Positions 1-9,676 of a stretch of 64,000 nt of DNA are shown here, piece after piece. Both the position numbers and the translations under genes were made by a program. This DNA comes from Mycobacterium decipiens (GTDB taxonomy: Bacteria > Actinomycetota > Actinomycetes > Mycobacteriales > Mycobacteriaceae). The notes beneath the pieces are model-generated. The model was given only the letters and a program-made list of their open reading frames with translations. It was not told where the DNA came from and did not search any database. The first letter of the stretch is position 1. Every line of letters begins with the position of its first letter. The stretch covers positions 2,542,001-2,606,000 of the forward strand of contig NZ_OY970459.1 in assembly GCF_963853665.1 (NCBI RefSeq), written 5' to 3'.

Positions 1-1
1 A

Positions 2-1774
2 AACTGCCCGCGGGTGTCGGTGCTGGCGACCAGTAGGCAGCCGCTCGGCGTGGAGGGTGAGCAAATCGTCGTCGTCCCGTCGCTGCCGGAACAGGACGCG
101 GTGCGACTGTTCGCCGATCGAGCCAGGGCGAGTCGACCGGACTTCACACTCGACGACCAACCGGCGGGTGTGGTCGCTGAGATCTGTCGTCGGGTCGATT
201 GTCTGCCTCTTGGCGTGGAGCTGGCGGCGGCGCGGATGCGGGTGATGAGCACCCTCGACGTGGCGCGGCGGTTGGACGATCTGCGCCTACTGGACGGCGG
301 GATGCGCGGTGTCCATCCCCGCCAACAGAGCCTGACCGCAACAATCGCTTGGTCGTACCGGATGCTAACCGAAGCCGAGCAATCGTTCTTCGCGCGACTT
401 TCCCTGTTCGCCGGCACCTTCGACCTCGAAGCAGCCCACCGGGTATGCGGTGCGGACGGGACCACCGAGCATGAGTCGCTTTCATTACTTTCCGGTCTAG
501 TGGACAAGTCGATGGTGGTCGTCCGCGATGTCACCGATTGGACACGCTACGGCGTTCTGGAAACACTGCGCGCGTTCGGGCGTGAGCGCTTGCAGGAGAG
601 CGGGATTGACGCTGAATGCACGATGCGGCACGCCGTCTACTTCGCCGAACTGGCCGAGCGCGCCGGGGCTGGCATGCAGAGTCGGCAGGAGCGGGACTGG
701 GTGGAGCGGGTGCTGCCCGACTACGACAACCTGCGCGCCGCGTTCGTCTATGCGATGGACCAGCACGATACGGACCTGGCACTGCGACTGGGCGCGGCAA
801 CGCCGGAGTTCCTCGGCTGGCGCATGGGCTATGCGGAGGCCGAGTTGGCCGAGCAAGTTATCGCGGTCGCCGATCCCGAGCATCCGCTGTTTCCTACCGT
901 AGTCGGGGCCGCCGCCCGGGTTGCGTGGAATCACGCAGACTTTTCGCACGCAAAATCGTTGGCGGCCCTGGCGCGGGGCCGACGTCCGCTGCACGGCACT
1001 GCGCGGGTGGTTTACCCCTCCGATGTGCTGGCCGACATTGCGCTGTTTGAGGGTGACCCGCTGGGAGCTCGGTCGTACTGGGAGGCCGAGGCGCAACGCG
1101 CTCGAACCGACGCCGACCCCATCCGCCTAGCGTGGACGCTGTATCTACTCGCGATCTGCCAAGCCCTGCTGGGAAACCCAGACACCGCCTTATCGGCCGC
1201 GCGCGAGGCGGTCGAGGTGGCTGACCGCACCGCCAACCCGACGACGCAGGCGTTGGCCTACTTTGCGCTTGGATATCTACTGAGAAGGTCCGAACCCGAT
1301 CGCGCGTTGGCCCTATTCGACGATGCGGCGCGACTGGCCGCGGAAGTGCAAAACTTCTGGGTGTACGGAACTGCGCTGATGGGAGCCGCGGCGACGCGTG
1401 CCGTGCACGGAGATCCACGAGCGGCGGCGCAGATGCTTATCGCGGTCCTCGACCATTGGGACCGGTTCGGCGACGTGACCGAACAATGGGTCGCCCTGCG
1501 CTATGTCACGCGATTGTTGTTTCGGCTCGGCAGCCATGAGGAGGCCGCCTTCTTGCACTATGCGCTTGTGAATGCGGGTAAACCGCCGCCGCTGAGCGCA
1601 TCCCAATTGGACGTCGTTGTGGACAGGCTGGGCGCTGCTGGCCTGGATGCCGGCAACGCACCCACCGGCAGTGCCATCGTGTTCGCACGAGCGCGTTGCA
1701 GCCTGCAGTGGCAAGTGGAAAACGCCGTCGTGCCCGTCGGCGGTCGCGGGGATGCCGACCCGTCAGGCCTGTGA
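2..1774 (+). CDS. NB-ARC/TPR signal-transduction regulator, 3' part
   Basis: This is the C-terminal part of a large ATPase regulator of the mycobacterial adenylate-cyclase/LuxR type (Rv1358, Rv0890c or Rv2488c-like). The frame is open to the left edge, so the gene starts outside the window. The first residues (SVLATSRQPLGVEGE) match the end of an NB-ARC nucleotide-binding core. Next come the winged-helix-like segment with CLPLGVELAAARM, then LLDGGMRG and HPRQQSL, then helical Ala/Leu-rich TPR-like repeats to the end. Family members often finish with a LuxR helix-turn-helix. None is visible here, and the last 40 or so residues (ending GDADPSGL) resemble no domain I know, so the 3' end may be altered by a frameshift. 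The family is sure; the signal it responds to is unknown. Confidence 0.8.
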   Translation, partial: NCPRVSVLATSRQPLGVEGEQIVVVPSLPEQDAVRLFADRARASRPDFTLDDQPAGVVAEICRRVDCLPLGVELAAARMRVMSTLDVARRLDDLRLLDGGMRGVHPRQQSLTATIAWSYRMLTEAEQSFFARLSLFAGTFDLEAAHRVCGADGTTEHESLSLLSGLVDKSMVVVRDVTDWTRYGVLETLRAFGRERLQESGIDAECTMRHAVYFAELAERAGAGMQSRQERDWVERVLPDYDNLRAAFVYAMDQHDTDLALRLGAATPEFLGWRMGYAEAELAEQVIAVADPEHPLFPTVVGAAARVAWNHADFSHAKSLAALARGRRPLHGTARVVYPSDVLADIALFEGDPLGARSYWEAEAQRARTDADPIRLAWTLYLLAICQALLGNPDTALSAAREAVEVADRTANPTTQALAYFALGYLLRRSEPDRALALFDDAARLAAEVQNFWVYGTALMGAAATRAVHGDPRAAAQMLIAVLDHWDRFGDVTEQWVALRYVTRLLFRLGSHEEAAFLHYALVNAGKPPPLSASQLDVVVDRLGAAGLDAGNAPTGSAIVFARARCSLQWQVENAVVPVGGRGDADPSGL

Positions 1775-1924
1775 CCAGGAAATTTAATCTCTGAGCAATG
1801 CCTTCCTACCAGCGTGCGGGCAGGATTCGCAGCTGAGGGAAGGGAATCGGGGAGGTGAAGTCCAACAACAATTCATCGCCACTAGGTGGGCGATGGCACC
1901 CATCTAGAAAGGAGCGATGAGGCT

Positions 1925-2572
1925 GTGCTGAGTCCTCGTCTCCAACATCCCGACTTTGTCATTGACTCCGTCGAAGCGCTTGTCGCGGGGGCTGGGATGG
2001 ACGCACTGACAATACGGGCCCTCACCAAGGCCACCGGCTTCTCCAATGGCGCGATCTACCGGACCTTCGGGTCGCGTGGAGGCCTGATAGGGCGCATGTG
2101 GATTCGTGCAGAGTGCCGCTTTATGGCCCTGCTGAAGAGTCTGGTTGCCCAGGCACAGGACCCGTTCGATGCGGTGCTCGCGGCGGCGGAGGCTTCGATT
2201 CACTACCCCGAGCGATATCCGCAATCGGCGGCGGTGCTGTTCACCGTACGTCGCGAAGAAGCCTTGACCAAGCCGATATCGCCTGAGGCCAGCGAGCAAC
2301 TATGCGCGCTGGATCATGAATTGGCGCAGATCATATCGCGGCTAACGATGGATCTGTGGAAGCGTACTGATGCGGCCGCGGTCGACCTCGTGTCAGCCTG
2401 CATTCTTGATCTCCCGAAGTGGATTGCCTTGCGGAGCACGCGATATGCCAAACCCATCGTGCGCGAATATCTTCGTGCAGCCGTACGAGCGGTCTTGGAA
2501 GTTGGTCCGCCGCCACTAACGCAGGAGTGGGCGGTCAAGCCAGCAGGAGATATGTACTGCGTGCTTGTGTGA
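1925..2572 (+). CDS. TetR/AcrR family transcriptional regulator
   Basis: This DNA-binding repressor-type protein has about 215 residues. The N-terminal helix-turn-helix reads ALTIRALTKATGFSNGAIYRTFGSRGGL, the usual TetR pattern of a tri-helical domain ending in a Tyr-x-x-Phe recognition helix. The rest is an alpha-helical ligand domain. I chose the GTG at 1925 because AAAGGAG lies 10 bases upstream; a GTG at 1886 in the same frame would add 13 residues but has no ribosome binding site. No enzyme gene is divergently paired with it, so the target is unknown. The gene is not part of the Rv1746 neighbourhood in H37Rv. Confidence 0.85.
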   Translation: MLSPRLQHPDFVIDSVEALVAGAGMDALTIRALTKATGFSNGAIYRTFGSRGGLIGRMWIRAECRFMALLKSLVAQAQDPFDAVLAAAEASIHYPERYPQSAAVLFTVRREEALTKPISPEASEQLCALDHELAQIISRLTMDLWKRTDAAAVDLVSACILDLPKWIALRSTRYAKPIVREYLRAAVRAVLEVGPPPLTQEWAVKPAGDMYCVLV

Positions 2573-2780
2573 TAGTTGGCCGCTGGCAAATGAATATTGC
2601 GGAAACCCCGGATATTGTGCCCCAGGTGCTCTATATTTTGTTGCTGCCGCGGTTTGTAATCGAGGTGGTCGCCCAAGCCCTGATTGGCGGGAGGCGGCGA
2701 CGGGTGTCTGTTTTCAACACGGGCAAGGGGACTGGGCTGTGCGTGTTGCAGCCGGCGGGGGTCGCTGGGTAGCGCGGTAG

Positions 2781-3392
2781 CTGTCGCCGGGCGGTGGGCT
2801 GGCGATTGCGGCCGGCGCGAACAGTGCGGCCAATGCTGACTTGGCCGACATCGCCTTCGCCTTCGGCAGCAATAGCAACGCCGCCGCCACCGGCGGTGTG
2901 CTCAACATTGCCGGGGTCGGCGGCAACAACTCCACCGCAAGCGCTACCGGTGCGGTCAATGTCGGCACTGGCGCCATCGCGTTCGGCGACAACAACATCG
3001 TGAGGGCCAGCTCGATCGGGGTCGGCAATATCGGCACCGCGGCCGCGGCTTTCGGCAGCAACAACACCGGGGTTTCAGCCCTCGTCAACGGTGTAGAAAA
3101 CACCGGCATCGTGTCGGCCGTGTTTGGTAGCGACAACTCCGGGGTCGCAGCCAATGCGTTCGGCGTGGAAAACAACGCCGTCGTCGCGACGGTGGCCGGG
3201 ACCGGCAACAGCAATGTCTTGGCTGAGGCCGGCGGTGCGGGTGCCAACGAAATCGTTCTAGCCACCGCGTTCGGCAACAGCAACAGCGTCGTAGACCTGG
3301 CCATCGCCTATACCAACGGCGCGGAGGCGATTGCGGGTCCCGGCAACCTCAACGTGACCATCAACCCGTCGTTGTTCGAATTGTTGGCTTAG
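2781..3392 (+). pseudogene. Asn/Gly-repeat protein, probably 5'-truncated
   Basis: About 200 residues are built of irregular repeats of the type AFGSNN, IAFGDNN, NGVENTG, AFGVENN and AFGNSNS, each about 14 to 25 residues apart. Small residues alternate with Asn/Asp. This resembles beta-roll or YadA-head-like architectures, which is inference from composition. The frame closes upstream at a TAG (2778-2780), and the open part begins directly inside the repeat region with LAIAAGANSAANADLADIAFAFG. There is no signal peptide, no convincing start codon (TTG 2841 is the first) and no ribosome binding site. I therefore read it as the 3' remnant of a longer secreted repeat protein. A real start at a non-standard codon is possible. 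Confidence 0.45.
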
Positions 3393-3477
3393 TTCCGGTT
3401 GCTGGACGCGGGCCCAGCCGGCCCTAGCTACGCTTGGGCCTATTGACCAAGGAAAAGCGGTCGGCGGCAGTGCCCGC

Positions 3478-4893
3478 GTGCGGGTTATCGCGGTGCTAGC
3501 CGTGGTGGTGGGCCTGGAAAGCGCCAGCAATGGCACCATCGGCGCACTTGCGGTGGCGCTGAAGCAGGCGTTCCGGATCAGCAACATGCAGGTCGGCCTG
3601 CTGGTGACGGTCTCAACCGGGATTGGGGTCGTCGCCACGCTGGTGTCCGGGACCCTCGCCGACCGGGTAAACCGCACCCGCGTGCTTTGGATTACCGTCC
3701 TGATCTGGTCGGTGGCGATGGGATTGAGCGGCCTCAGCGTCGGTTATGGATGGTTGCTGGCCAGCCGAGTCGCACTGGGCATCGTGATCGCTGTCGGCGG
3801 CCCGGTTGTTGCCTCGCTGATCGGCGACTATTTCGGTCAGCATGAGCGGGGGCGCATCTATGGGTTTGTACTTGCCGGCGAGGGAATCTGCACCGCATTG
3901 GGGGTGCTGGTGTCGGGATGGTTGGCCGCCATCACGTGGCGGTTGAGCTTCTTCTGGTTGGCTGTGGCCGGACTGCTGCTCACGATAGCCGTGGCCAGGA
4001 TGGTGCCCGAACCGCCCCGCGGCGGAGGCGGCATCCAGCGCGGCGCGATCCAGCAGGTCGGGCCGCCTCGCGGCGCCGCGGAACGGAAGGTGATCGCTCA
4101 ACATGCCGAGCCACATCCACAGCTGGTCTTGCATGAGAGCCCCCAACATCGATCGTTGTGGTGGGTGGTGCGCTACGTCCTGTCGATCCGAACCAACGTT
4201 GTATTGATCGTCGCTTCGACGTTCGGATACTTCTTCTACACCGGCCTTGGCACCTTCGCGGTGGCGCTGCTGCGGAGCCGTTTCCGCATCAGCCAAGCGC
4301 TCGCCATATCGTTAATCGCCATCATCGGTGTCGGTGCGCTGATCGGGACGCTGAGCGCTGGGCGGATTGCGGACTCGCTGATCGGCCGGGGCTACATCAG
4401 CGCCCGGATGACCGTCGCCGGCGCCGCGTTTCTGGGCGCGGGCGCATTCTTTGTCCCTGCGTTGCTGACCGACAGCCTCGTCGTCGCTGTTGCGTTCGCA
4501 TTTTTTGCCGCGATCGGCCTTGGTGGGGTAAACCCGCCGCTGGACGCGGGTCGGCTCGACATCATGCACTCGCGGCTGTGGGGCAGGGCCGAAGCGGTTC
4601 GCACCACACTGCGATCCGGTTTCACCGCCATTGCTCCGCTGGTGTTCGCCTATGTCGCCGCCAAACTGGCGCCACGCCGCGGACCTGGCCACTTCGCAGA
4701 CGAGCCGAGCGGACTACCGCAGACCTTCTTGATCATGCTGGTGACGATGTACGTGGCTGGCGCCCTCATCTTGTTGGTGGCTCGGCGCACATATCCGCGC
4801 GACGTCGCCACCGCGGTCGCCTCTGAGCGGGCTACCGACCAGCACCGGCAGTCGCGCGGAGACGCTGCAGCCGCGGTGAGCGACGGTGACTGA
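3478..4893 (+). CDS. Major facilitator superfamily transporter
   Basis: This is an integral membrane transporter of about 470 residues with roughly 12 hydrophobic helices. The MFS signature between helices 2 and 3 is visible as [14 protein letters not shown], and a second half-copy appears as [11 protein letters not shown]. The central cytoplasmic loop (about residues 180-225) is long and rich in Arg, Gln and His. A C-terminal polar tail follows the last helix. The GTG start at 3478 has no strong ribosome binding site, and no better in-frame start lies between it and the upstream stop. The 3' end lies 38 bases before pknF on the same strand, so the two may be co-transcribed. The substrate cannot be inferred. 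H37Rv has no obvious counterpart at this position. Confidence 0.8.
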   Translation: MRVIAVLAVVVGLESASNGTIGALAVALKQAFRISNMQVGLLVTVSTGIGVVATLVSGTLADRVNRTRVLWITVLIWSVAMGLSGLSVGYGWLLASRVALGIVIAVGGPVVASLIGDYFGQHERGRIYGFVLAGEGICTALGVLVSGWLAAITWRLSFFWLAVAGLLLTIAVARMVPEPPRGGGGIQRGAIQQVGPPRGAAERKVIAQHAEPHPQLVLHESPQHRSLWWVVRYVLSIRTNVVLIVASTFGYFFYTGLGTFAVALLRSRFRISQALAISLIAIIGVGALIGTLSAGRIADSLIGRGYISARMTVAGAAFLGAGAFFVPALLTDSLVVAVAFAFFAAIGLGGVNPPLDAGRLDIMHSRLWGRAEAVRTTLRSGFTAIAPLVFAYVAAKLAPRRGPGHFADEPSGLPQTFLIMLVTMYVAGALILLVARRTYPRDVATAVASERATDQHRQSRGDAAAAVSDGD

Positions 4894-4930
4894 CCGGCGA
4901 GCCGGTGGCCACGCGGGCTACGATGCCGCC

Positions 4931-6367
4931 ATGCCGCTCGCCGAAGGTTCGAGGTTCGCCGGCTTCACGATCGTCCGACAGCTCGGATCCGGCGGGATGG
5001 GCGAGGTCTACCTGGCCCGGCATCCGAGGCTGCCCCGCCAAGACGCGCTCAAGGTCCTTCGCGCCGAGGTGTCAGCCGACACCGAGTACCGAGCACGCTT
5101 CAACCGCGAAGCTGACGCCGCGGCGTCCCTGTGGCATCCGCACATCGTCGCCGTCCACGACCGCGGCGAGTTCGGCGGCCAACTGTGGATCGACATGGAC
5201 TTCGTCGACGGCACCGACACCGTACGGTTACTCAGGGATCGGTATCCGAACGGGATGCCCGGTCCCGAGGTCACCGAGATCATCACCGCGGTGGCCGAAG
5301 CGCTTGACTACGCCCACGAACGTAGGCTGCTGCACCGCGACGTCAAACCCGCCAATATCCTGATCGCCAATCCCGATTCCTCCGATCGTCGAATCATGTT
5401 GGCCGACTTCGGGATCGCCGGCTGGGTCGACGACCCGAGTGGGTTGACCGCCACGAATATGACGGTGGGCACCGTGTCATATGCGGCTCCCGAACAGCTG
5501 ATGGGCAACGAGCTCGATGGACGAGCCGACCAGTACGCACTGGCCGCGACGGCCTTTCATCTGCTGACCGGTTCCCCGCCCTTTCAACACTCCAACCCCG
5601 CCGTTGTGATCAGTCAGCATCTCAGCGCGTCACCCCCGGCGATCGGCGATCGACTTCCCGGACTGACGGCGCTCGATCCGGTCTTTGCCAAAGGGCTGGC
5701 GAAGGACCCCAAGGACCGTTACCAGCGCTGCGTCGACTTCGCGCGCGCACTCGGCCATCGTCTGGGCGGCGCGGGTGATCCTGATGACACGCGGGTGTCC
5801 CAACCCGTCGCGGTGGCTGCACCAGCAAAGCGGTCGCCGCGGCGAGCCGCCGTCATCGTCCCTGCGGTGCTGGCGATACTGCTGCTCATAGCCGTCGTGG
5901 TAGCGCTGCGGGAGGTCCAGCGCGCCGACGACGAGACGGCCGCACCGCCGGAGCAGACCAGGACCACCACATCGGCTGCCACGACTACCTCGGTTGCCCC
6001 TCCGAGCACCACGCCCAACACGACCCAGCAGACGACGCCGACGACTACCGGCGCCGCCGACACCCCGACGACTACCCCCCCACGGGCCCCAGTCGTCATC
6101 GGCGCCGTCTGTTCCCCACTCGGTAGCACCGGCACTACCAAGACCGGGGCAAGGGCCTACTGTTCGACACTGCAGGGCACCAACACCACCATCTGGTCCC
6201 TGACCGAGGGCACGGTGGCCAGTCCGACCGTCACCGCCACGGCCGAACCGACTGAGCCGCCGCTGCCCATCGAGCAGGAATCGCCGATTCGAGTGTGCAT
6301 GCAGCAGACCGGCCAGACGAGGCGGGAATGTCGGGAGGAGATCCGCAGAAGCAACGGTTGGCCGTGA
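4931..6367 (+). CDS. pknF: Serine/threonine protein kinase PknF
   Basis: PknF (Rv1746) is a membrane-anchored Hanks-type kinase that phosphorylates the neighbouring ABC exporter. The 478-residue product has a Gly-rich loop GSGGMGEVY at about 19-27, Lys41, HRDVKPAN with catalytic Asp137, DFG at 159-161, and Thr173 and Thr175 in the activation loop, as in the M. tuberculosis enzyme. One membrane helix spans about 305-326. A Thr/Pro-rich stalk and a small extracytoplasmic domain with Cys residues follow, ending [15 protein letters not shown] as in H37Rv. The ATG at 4931 gives the orthologous start MPLAEGS. An upstream GTG at 4886 would add 15 residues and overlap the MFS gene. Identity to H37Rv looks high except in the Thr-rich linker. 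Confidence 0.97.
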   Translation: MPLAEGSRFAGFTIVRQLGSGGMGEVYLARHPRLPRQDALKVLRAEVSADTEYRARFNREADAAASLWHPHIVAVHDRGEFGGQLWIDMDFVDGTDTVRLLRDRYPNGMPGPEVTEIITAVAEALDYAHERRLLHRDVKPANILIANPDSSDRRIMLADFGIAGWVDDPSGLTATNMTVGTVSYAAPEQLMGNELDGRADQYALAATAFHLLTGSPPFQHSNPAVVISQHLSASPPAIGDRLPGLTALDPVFAKGLAKDPKDRYQRCVDFARALGHRLGGAGDPDDTRVSQPVAVAAPAKRSPRRAAVIVPAVLAILLLIAVVVALREVQRADDETAAPPEQTRTTTSAATTTSVAPPSTTPNTTQQTTPTTTGAADTPTTTPPRAPVVIGAVCSPLGSTGTTKTGARAYCSTLQGTNTTIWSLTEGTVASPTVTATAEPTEPPLPIEQESPIRVCMQQTGQTRRECREEIRRSNGWP

Positions 6368-6376
6368 CCCGCGGGC

Positions 6377-6393
6377 AGGCATGACGCATGCCT
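6377..6393 (+). repeat. Perfect inverted repeat between pknF and the FHA-ABC gene
   Basis: AGGCAT (6377-6382) and ATGCCT (6388-6393) form a 6-bp stem with loop GACGC, ten bases after the pknF stop. No T-run follows. It could be a weak attenuator or a protein site that sets the ratio of kinase to exporter. Confidence 0.35.
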
Positions 6394-6451
6394 TTAGCGC
6401 AACACTTCTCACCGGTATGTGCCGCAGTCGGGTGCAGTGCCGATACAGTTG

Positions 6452-9076
6452 GTGCCGATGAGCCAACCAGCCGCCCCGCCAGTGCTGACCGTGCGGTACG
6501 AGGGATCGGAGCGCACCTTCGCAGCGGGACACGACGTTGTCATCGGGCGTGACCTGCGCGCGGATGTCCGCGTCGCGCATCCCTTGATCTCCCGGGTGCA
6601 CCTACTGTTGCGTTTCGACCAGGGCCGGTGGGTCGCCATTGACAACGGCAGCCTAAATGGGCTCTACCTCAACAACCGTCGCGTGCCCGTCGCCGACATC
6701 CACGACGGCCTCCGAGTCAATATAGGCAACCCGGATGGTCCGGCGCTGCTCTTCGACGTTGGCCGCCACCAGGGTTCGGCTGGGCGCCCACCCCAGACAA
6801 CGGCGATACGCCTGCCCCTCCTGCCGGGCGGAGCCGCGCCGGCCGACGGACCGCCGCCGGCCGGGATGTACCACTCCGGCCAGGTGCAACAGCCTCCGCC
6901 GGCCACGACACGGATGCCGGCAGCGCCGCCCGGCGCCCCGCAACCGGGCTCCCCAACGGGGCCGCAGCCGCGATACCCGACCAGCGGGCAACCGTTGCGG
7001 CCACACAGCGGAGTGCATCAGGTGCCGCAGATTTACCGGCCACCTACGGCCGCGCCGCCGCCTCCGGTCAGTGCCCGCGGTGGCACCGAGGCGGGGAACC
7101 TCGCGACCTCGATGATGAAGATCCTGCGGCCCGGCAGGTTGACGGGGGAGTTGCCGCCGGGCGCGGTGAGGATCGGCAGGGCCAACGACAACGACATCGT
7201 CATTCCTGAAGTGTTGGCGTCCCGCCACCACGCGACCCTGGTCCCCACTCCCGACGGCACCGAGATCCGGGACAACCGCAGCATCAACGGCACCTTCGTC
7301 AACGGCGCCCGGGTTGATGCGGCGGTGCTGCACGACGGCGACGTCGTCACCATCGGCAACATCGACCTCGTCTTTGCCGACGGCACGCTGGCGCGCCGCG
7401 AAGAGAATCTGTTGGAGACGCGGGTCGGTGGCCTGGACGTGCATGGCGTGACATGGACCATCGACAACGACAAGACACTGCTGGACAGCATCTCGTTGGC
7501 AGCGCGCCCCGGCATGCTGACCGCCGTCATCGGTCCGTCGGGCGCGGGCAAGTCGACGTTCGCCCGGCTGGTGGCCGGGTACACCCACCCCACGGATGGC
7601 CTGGTGACGTTCGAGGGTCACAACGTCCACGCCGAATACGCCTCGCTGCGCAGCAGGATCGGCATGGTCCCGCAGGACGACGTGGTGCACGGTCAGCTGA
7701 CCGTGCACCAGGCGCTGATGTATGCCGCCGAGCTGCGGCTGCCGCCGGACACCACCAAGGACGACCGGGCCCAGGTGGTTGCCCGAGTGCTCGAGGAACT
7801 CGAGATGTCCAAGCACATCCACACCCGGGTTGACAAGCTGTCGGGTGGTCAGCGCAAGCGCGCATCGGTGGCACTCGAGTTGCTAACCGGGCCGTCGCTG
7901 CTGATCCTCGACGAGCCGACATCCGGGCTGGACCCTGCGCTGGACCGCCAGGTCATGACCATGCTGCGGCAGTTGGCCGACGCCGGTCGGGTGGTGCTCG
8001 TGGTTACCCACTCGCTGACCTATCTGGATGTCTGCGACCAGGTTTTGCTGCTGGCCCCCGGCGGCAAGACCGCGTTCTGTGGGCCGCCCAGCCAGATCGG
8101 CCCGGCCATGGGGACCACCAACTGGGCGGACATCTTCAGCGCGGTCGCCGACGACCCGGACGGCGCCAAGGCCCGGTACCTGGCGCAAACCGGTCCGCCC
8201 CCGCCGGCGCCACCGGTGGAGCAACCCGCCGAGCTGGGCGATCCGTCCCACACCAGCCTGTTTCGGCAGTTCTCCACGATCGCCAGGCGACAGCTGCGGT
8301 TGATCATCTCGGATCGAGGCTATTTCGTCTTTCTGGCGCTGTTGCCGTTCATCATGGGCGCGCTGTCGATGTCGGTACCCGGCGACGTCGGCTTCGGTAC
8401 GCCGAACCCGATGGGTGACGCACCCAACGAGCCCGGGCAGATCCTGGTGCTGCTCAACGTCGGCGCGGTTTTCATGGGGACAGCGCTGACCATTCGCGAC
8501 CTGATCGGTGAACGGGCCATATTCCGCCGCGAACAGGCGGTCGGCCTGTCCACCTCCGCATACCTGATCGCGAAGGTCTGCGTCTACACCGTGTTCGCGG
8601 TCGTTCAATCGGCAATCGTGACTGTGATCGTCCTGATCGGCAAGGGTGGCCCGACCCATGGCGCGGTGGCGTTGGGCAAGCCGGGTCTGGAGCTGTTTGT
8701 CGACGTCGCGGCGACTTGCGTCGCCTCGGCGATGCTCGGCTTGGCGCTCTCGGCCATCGCCAAGTCCAACGAACAGATCATGCCCCTGCTGGTCGTGGCG
8801 GTCATGTCGCAGTTGGTGTTCTCCGGGGGCATGATTCCGGTTACCGCGCGCATCCCGCTGGACCAGATGTCCTGGGGCACACCGGCGAGATGGGGTTTCG
8901 CGGCCTCAGCGTCCACCGTCGATCTGATCAAACTGGTGCCCGGCCCGCTGACCCCGAAGGATTCGCACTGGCGTCACACGGCCGGCGCGTGGTGGTTCGA
9001 CATGGCCATGTTGGTGGCGATCAGCGTTTTCTACCTCGGCTTCGTGCGTTGGAAGATTCGTCTCAAGGGTGGCTGA
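6452..9076 (+). CDS. FHA-domain ABC transporter (Rv1747 orthologue)
   Basis: This is an ABC half-transporter of the ABCG type with regulatory forkhead-associated domains, phosphorylated by PknF in M. tuberculosis and linked there to lipooligosaccharide/PIM export. FHA-1 lies at about residues 10-105 (Ser47, His50, LNG at 69-71). The linker keeps the PATTRMPAA site (Thr152/153 region) and YRPPTAAP. FHA-2 lies at about 235-330 (GRANDNDIVI, SRHHATL, INGTFVNG). The ATPase has GPSGAGKST near 361, LSGGQRKR near 463 and LILDEPTSGLD near 485. Six membrane helices follow residue 620. The GTG at 6452 matches the H37Rv start MPMSQPA. The last 46 bases overlap the convergent Rv1749c gene. Confidence 0.97.
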   Translation: MPMSQPAAPPVLTVRYEGSERTFAAGHDVVIGRDLRADVRVAHPLISRVHLLLRFDQGRWVAIDNGSLNGLYLNNRRVPVADIHDGLRVNIGNPDGPALLFDVGRHQGSAGRPPQTTAIRLPLLPGGAAPADGPPPAGMYHSGQVQQPPPATTRMPAAPPGAPQPGSPTGPQPRYPTSGQPLRPHSGVHQVPQIYRPPTAAPPPPVSARGGTEAGNLATSMMKILRPGRLTGELPPGAVRIGRANDNDIVIPEVLASRHHATLVPTPDGTEIRDNRSINGTFVNGARVDAAVLHDGDVVTIGNIDLVFADGTLARREENLLETRVGGLDVHGVTWTIDNDKTLLDSISLAARPGMLTAVIGPSGAGKSTFARLVAGYTHPTDGLVTFEGHNVHAEYASLRSRIGMVPQDDVVHGQLTVHQALMYAAELRLPPDTTKDDRAQVVARVLEELEMSKHIHTRVDKLSGGQRKRASVALELLTGPSLLILDEPTSGLDPALDRQVMTMLRQLADAGRVVLVVTHSLTYLDVCDQVLLLAPGGKTAFCGPPSQIGPAMGTTNWADIFSAVADDPDGAKARYLAQTGPPPPAPPVEQPAELGDPSHTSLFRQFSTIARRQLRLIISDRGYFVFLALLPFIMGALSMSVPGDVGFGTPNPMGDAPNEPGQILVLLNVGAVFMGTALTIRDLIGERAIFRREQAVGLSTSAYLIAKVCVYTVFAVVQSAIVTVIVLIGKGGPTHGAVALGKPGLELFVDVAATCVASAMLGLALSAIAKSNEQIMPLLVVAVMSQLVFSGGMIPVTARIPLDQMSWGTPARWGFAASASTVDLIKLVPGPLTPKDSHWRHTAGAWWFDMAMLVAISVFYLGFVRWKIRLKGG

Positions 9077-9567
9077 TCGGTGTGCGGGCAAAGGTAGTGC
9101 AGCACAAGGGCGGTAACTATCCCATATCCGAAGTGCGGGATCAGATCGCTGATCCATCCAACTAAACCCCAGGTCCGTGGGTCGGTCACGCCGAGCACGG
9201 TCATCGGTCCATTGGTGCCGACCAGGGCGAGGGCCGTCGCGACCAGCGTGGCGAGCGGTAGCCCCGGCCGCCAGCCCAGCGCATAGACCAGCCCCAGAGC
9301 CAGTCCGATCCCGATGCCGGCGGCATACCCGGTAAGCGCGCCGAGGCCTGCGACTCGGTTCGCCAGGATGTCACCGGTGCCCGGAACCGTGAGACCGAAC
9401 AGCCTGGCCAGAGCTTCAACGGTCCGTTCGGGCGTTGTGCTCGCCGGCCGTCCCCGTACCACGATGTCCAGATAGCCGATAACGTTGAGCGCAGTGCTGC
9501 CCGCGGCGCCCGCGGCAGCGCCGATCAGCAGTCCCGGCCAAACCTGGGTAATCTGTCCGGTTCTCAT
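9031..9567 (-). CDS. Integral membrane protein (Rv1749c-like)
   Basis: A 178-residue hydrophobic protein starts MRTGQITQVWPG and has about four membrane helices (LLIGAAAGAAGSTALNVIGYL, GYAAGIGIGLALGLVYALGW, LATLVATALALVGT, GYGIVTALVLHYL). Position and topology match Rv1749c. The ATG at 9567 is chosen because residues upstream in the frame are basic and unlike a membrane leader. Its 3' end runs 46 bases into the end of the FHA-ABC gene on the opposite strand. No enzymatic motif is visible. Confidence 0.8.
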   Translation of the reverse strand: MRTGQITQVWPGLLIGAAAGAAGSTALNVIGYLDIVVRGRPASTTPERTVEALARLFGLTVPGTGDILANRVAGLGALTGYAAGIGIGLALGLVYALGWRPGLPLATLVATALALVGTNGPMTVLGVTDPRTWGLVGWISDLIPHFGYGIVTALVLHYLCPHTDQPPLRRIFQRTKPR

Positions 9568-9676
9568 CGCACTGCCTCCTGCGCTGCCCGACCACTGGGG
9601 TGCGATTCCGTGATGACAGGAACCAGCATCTCTGTCAACCGTATTCGACTCGGCTGGAGACGGCGTCGCGATGCGG

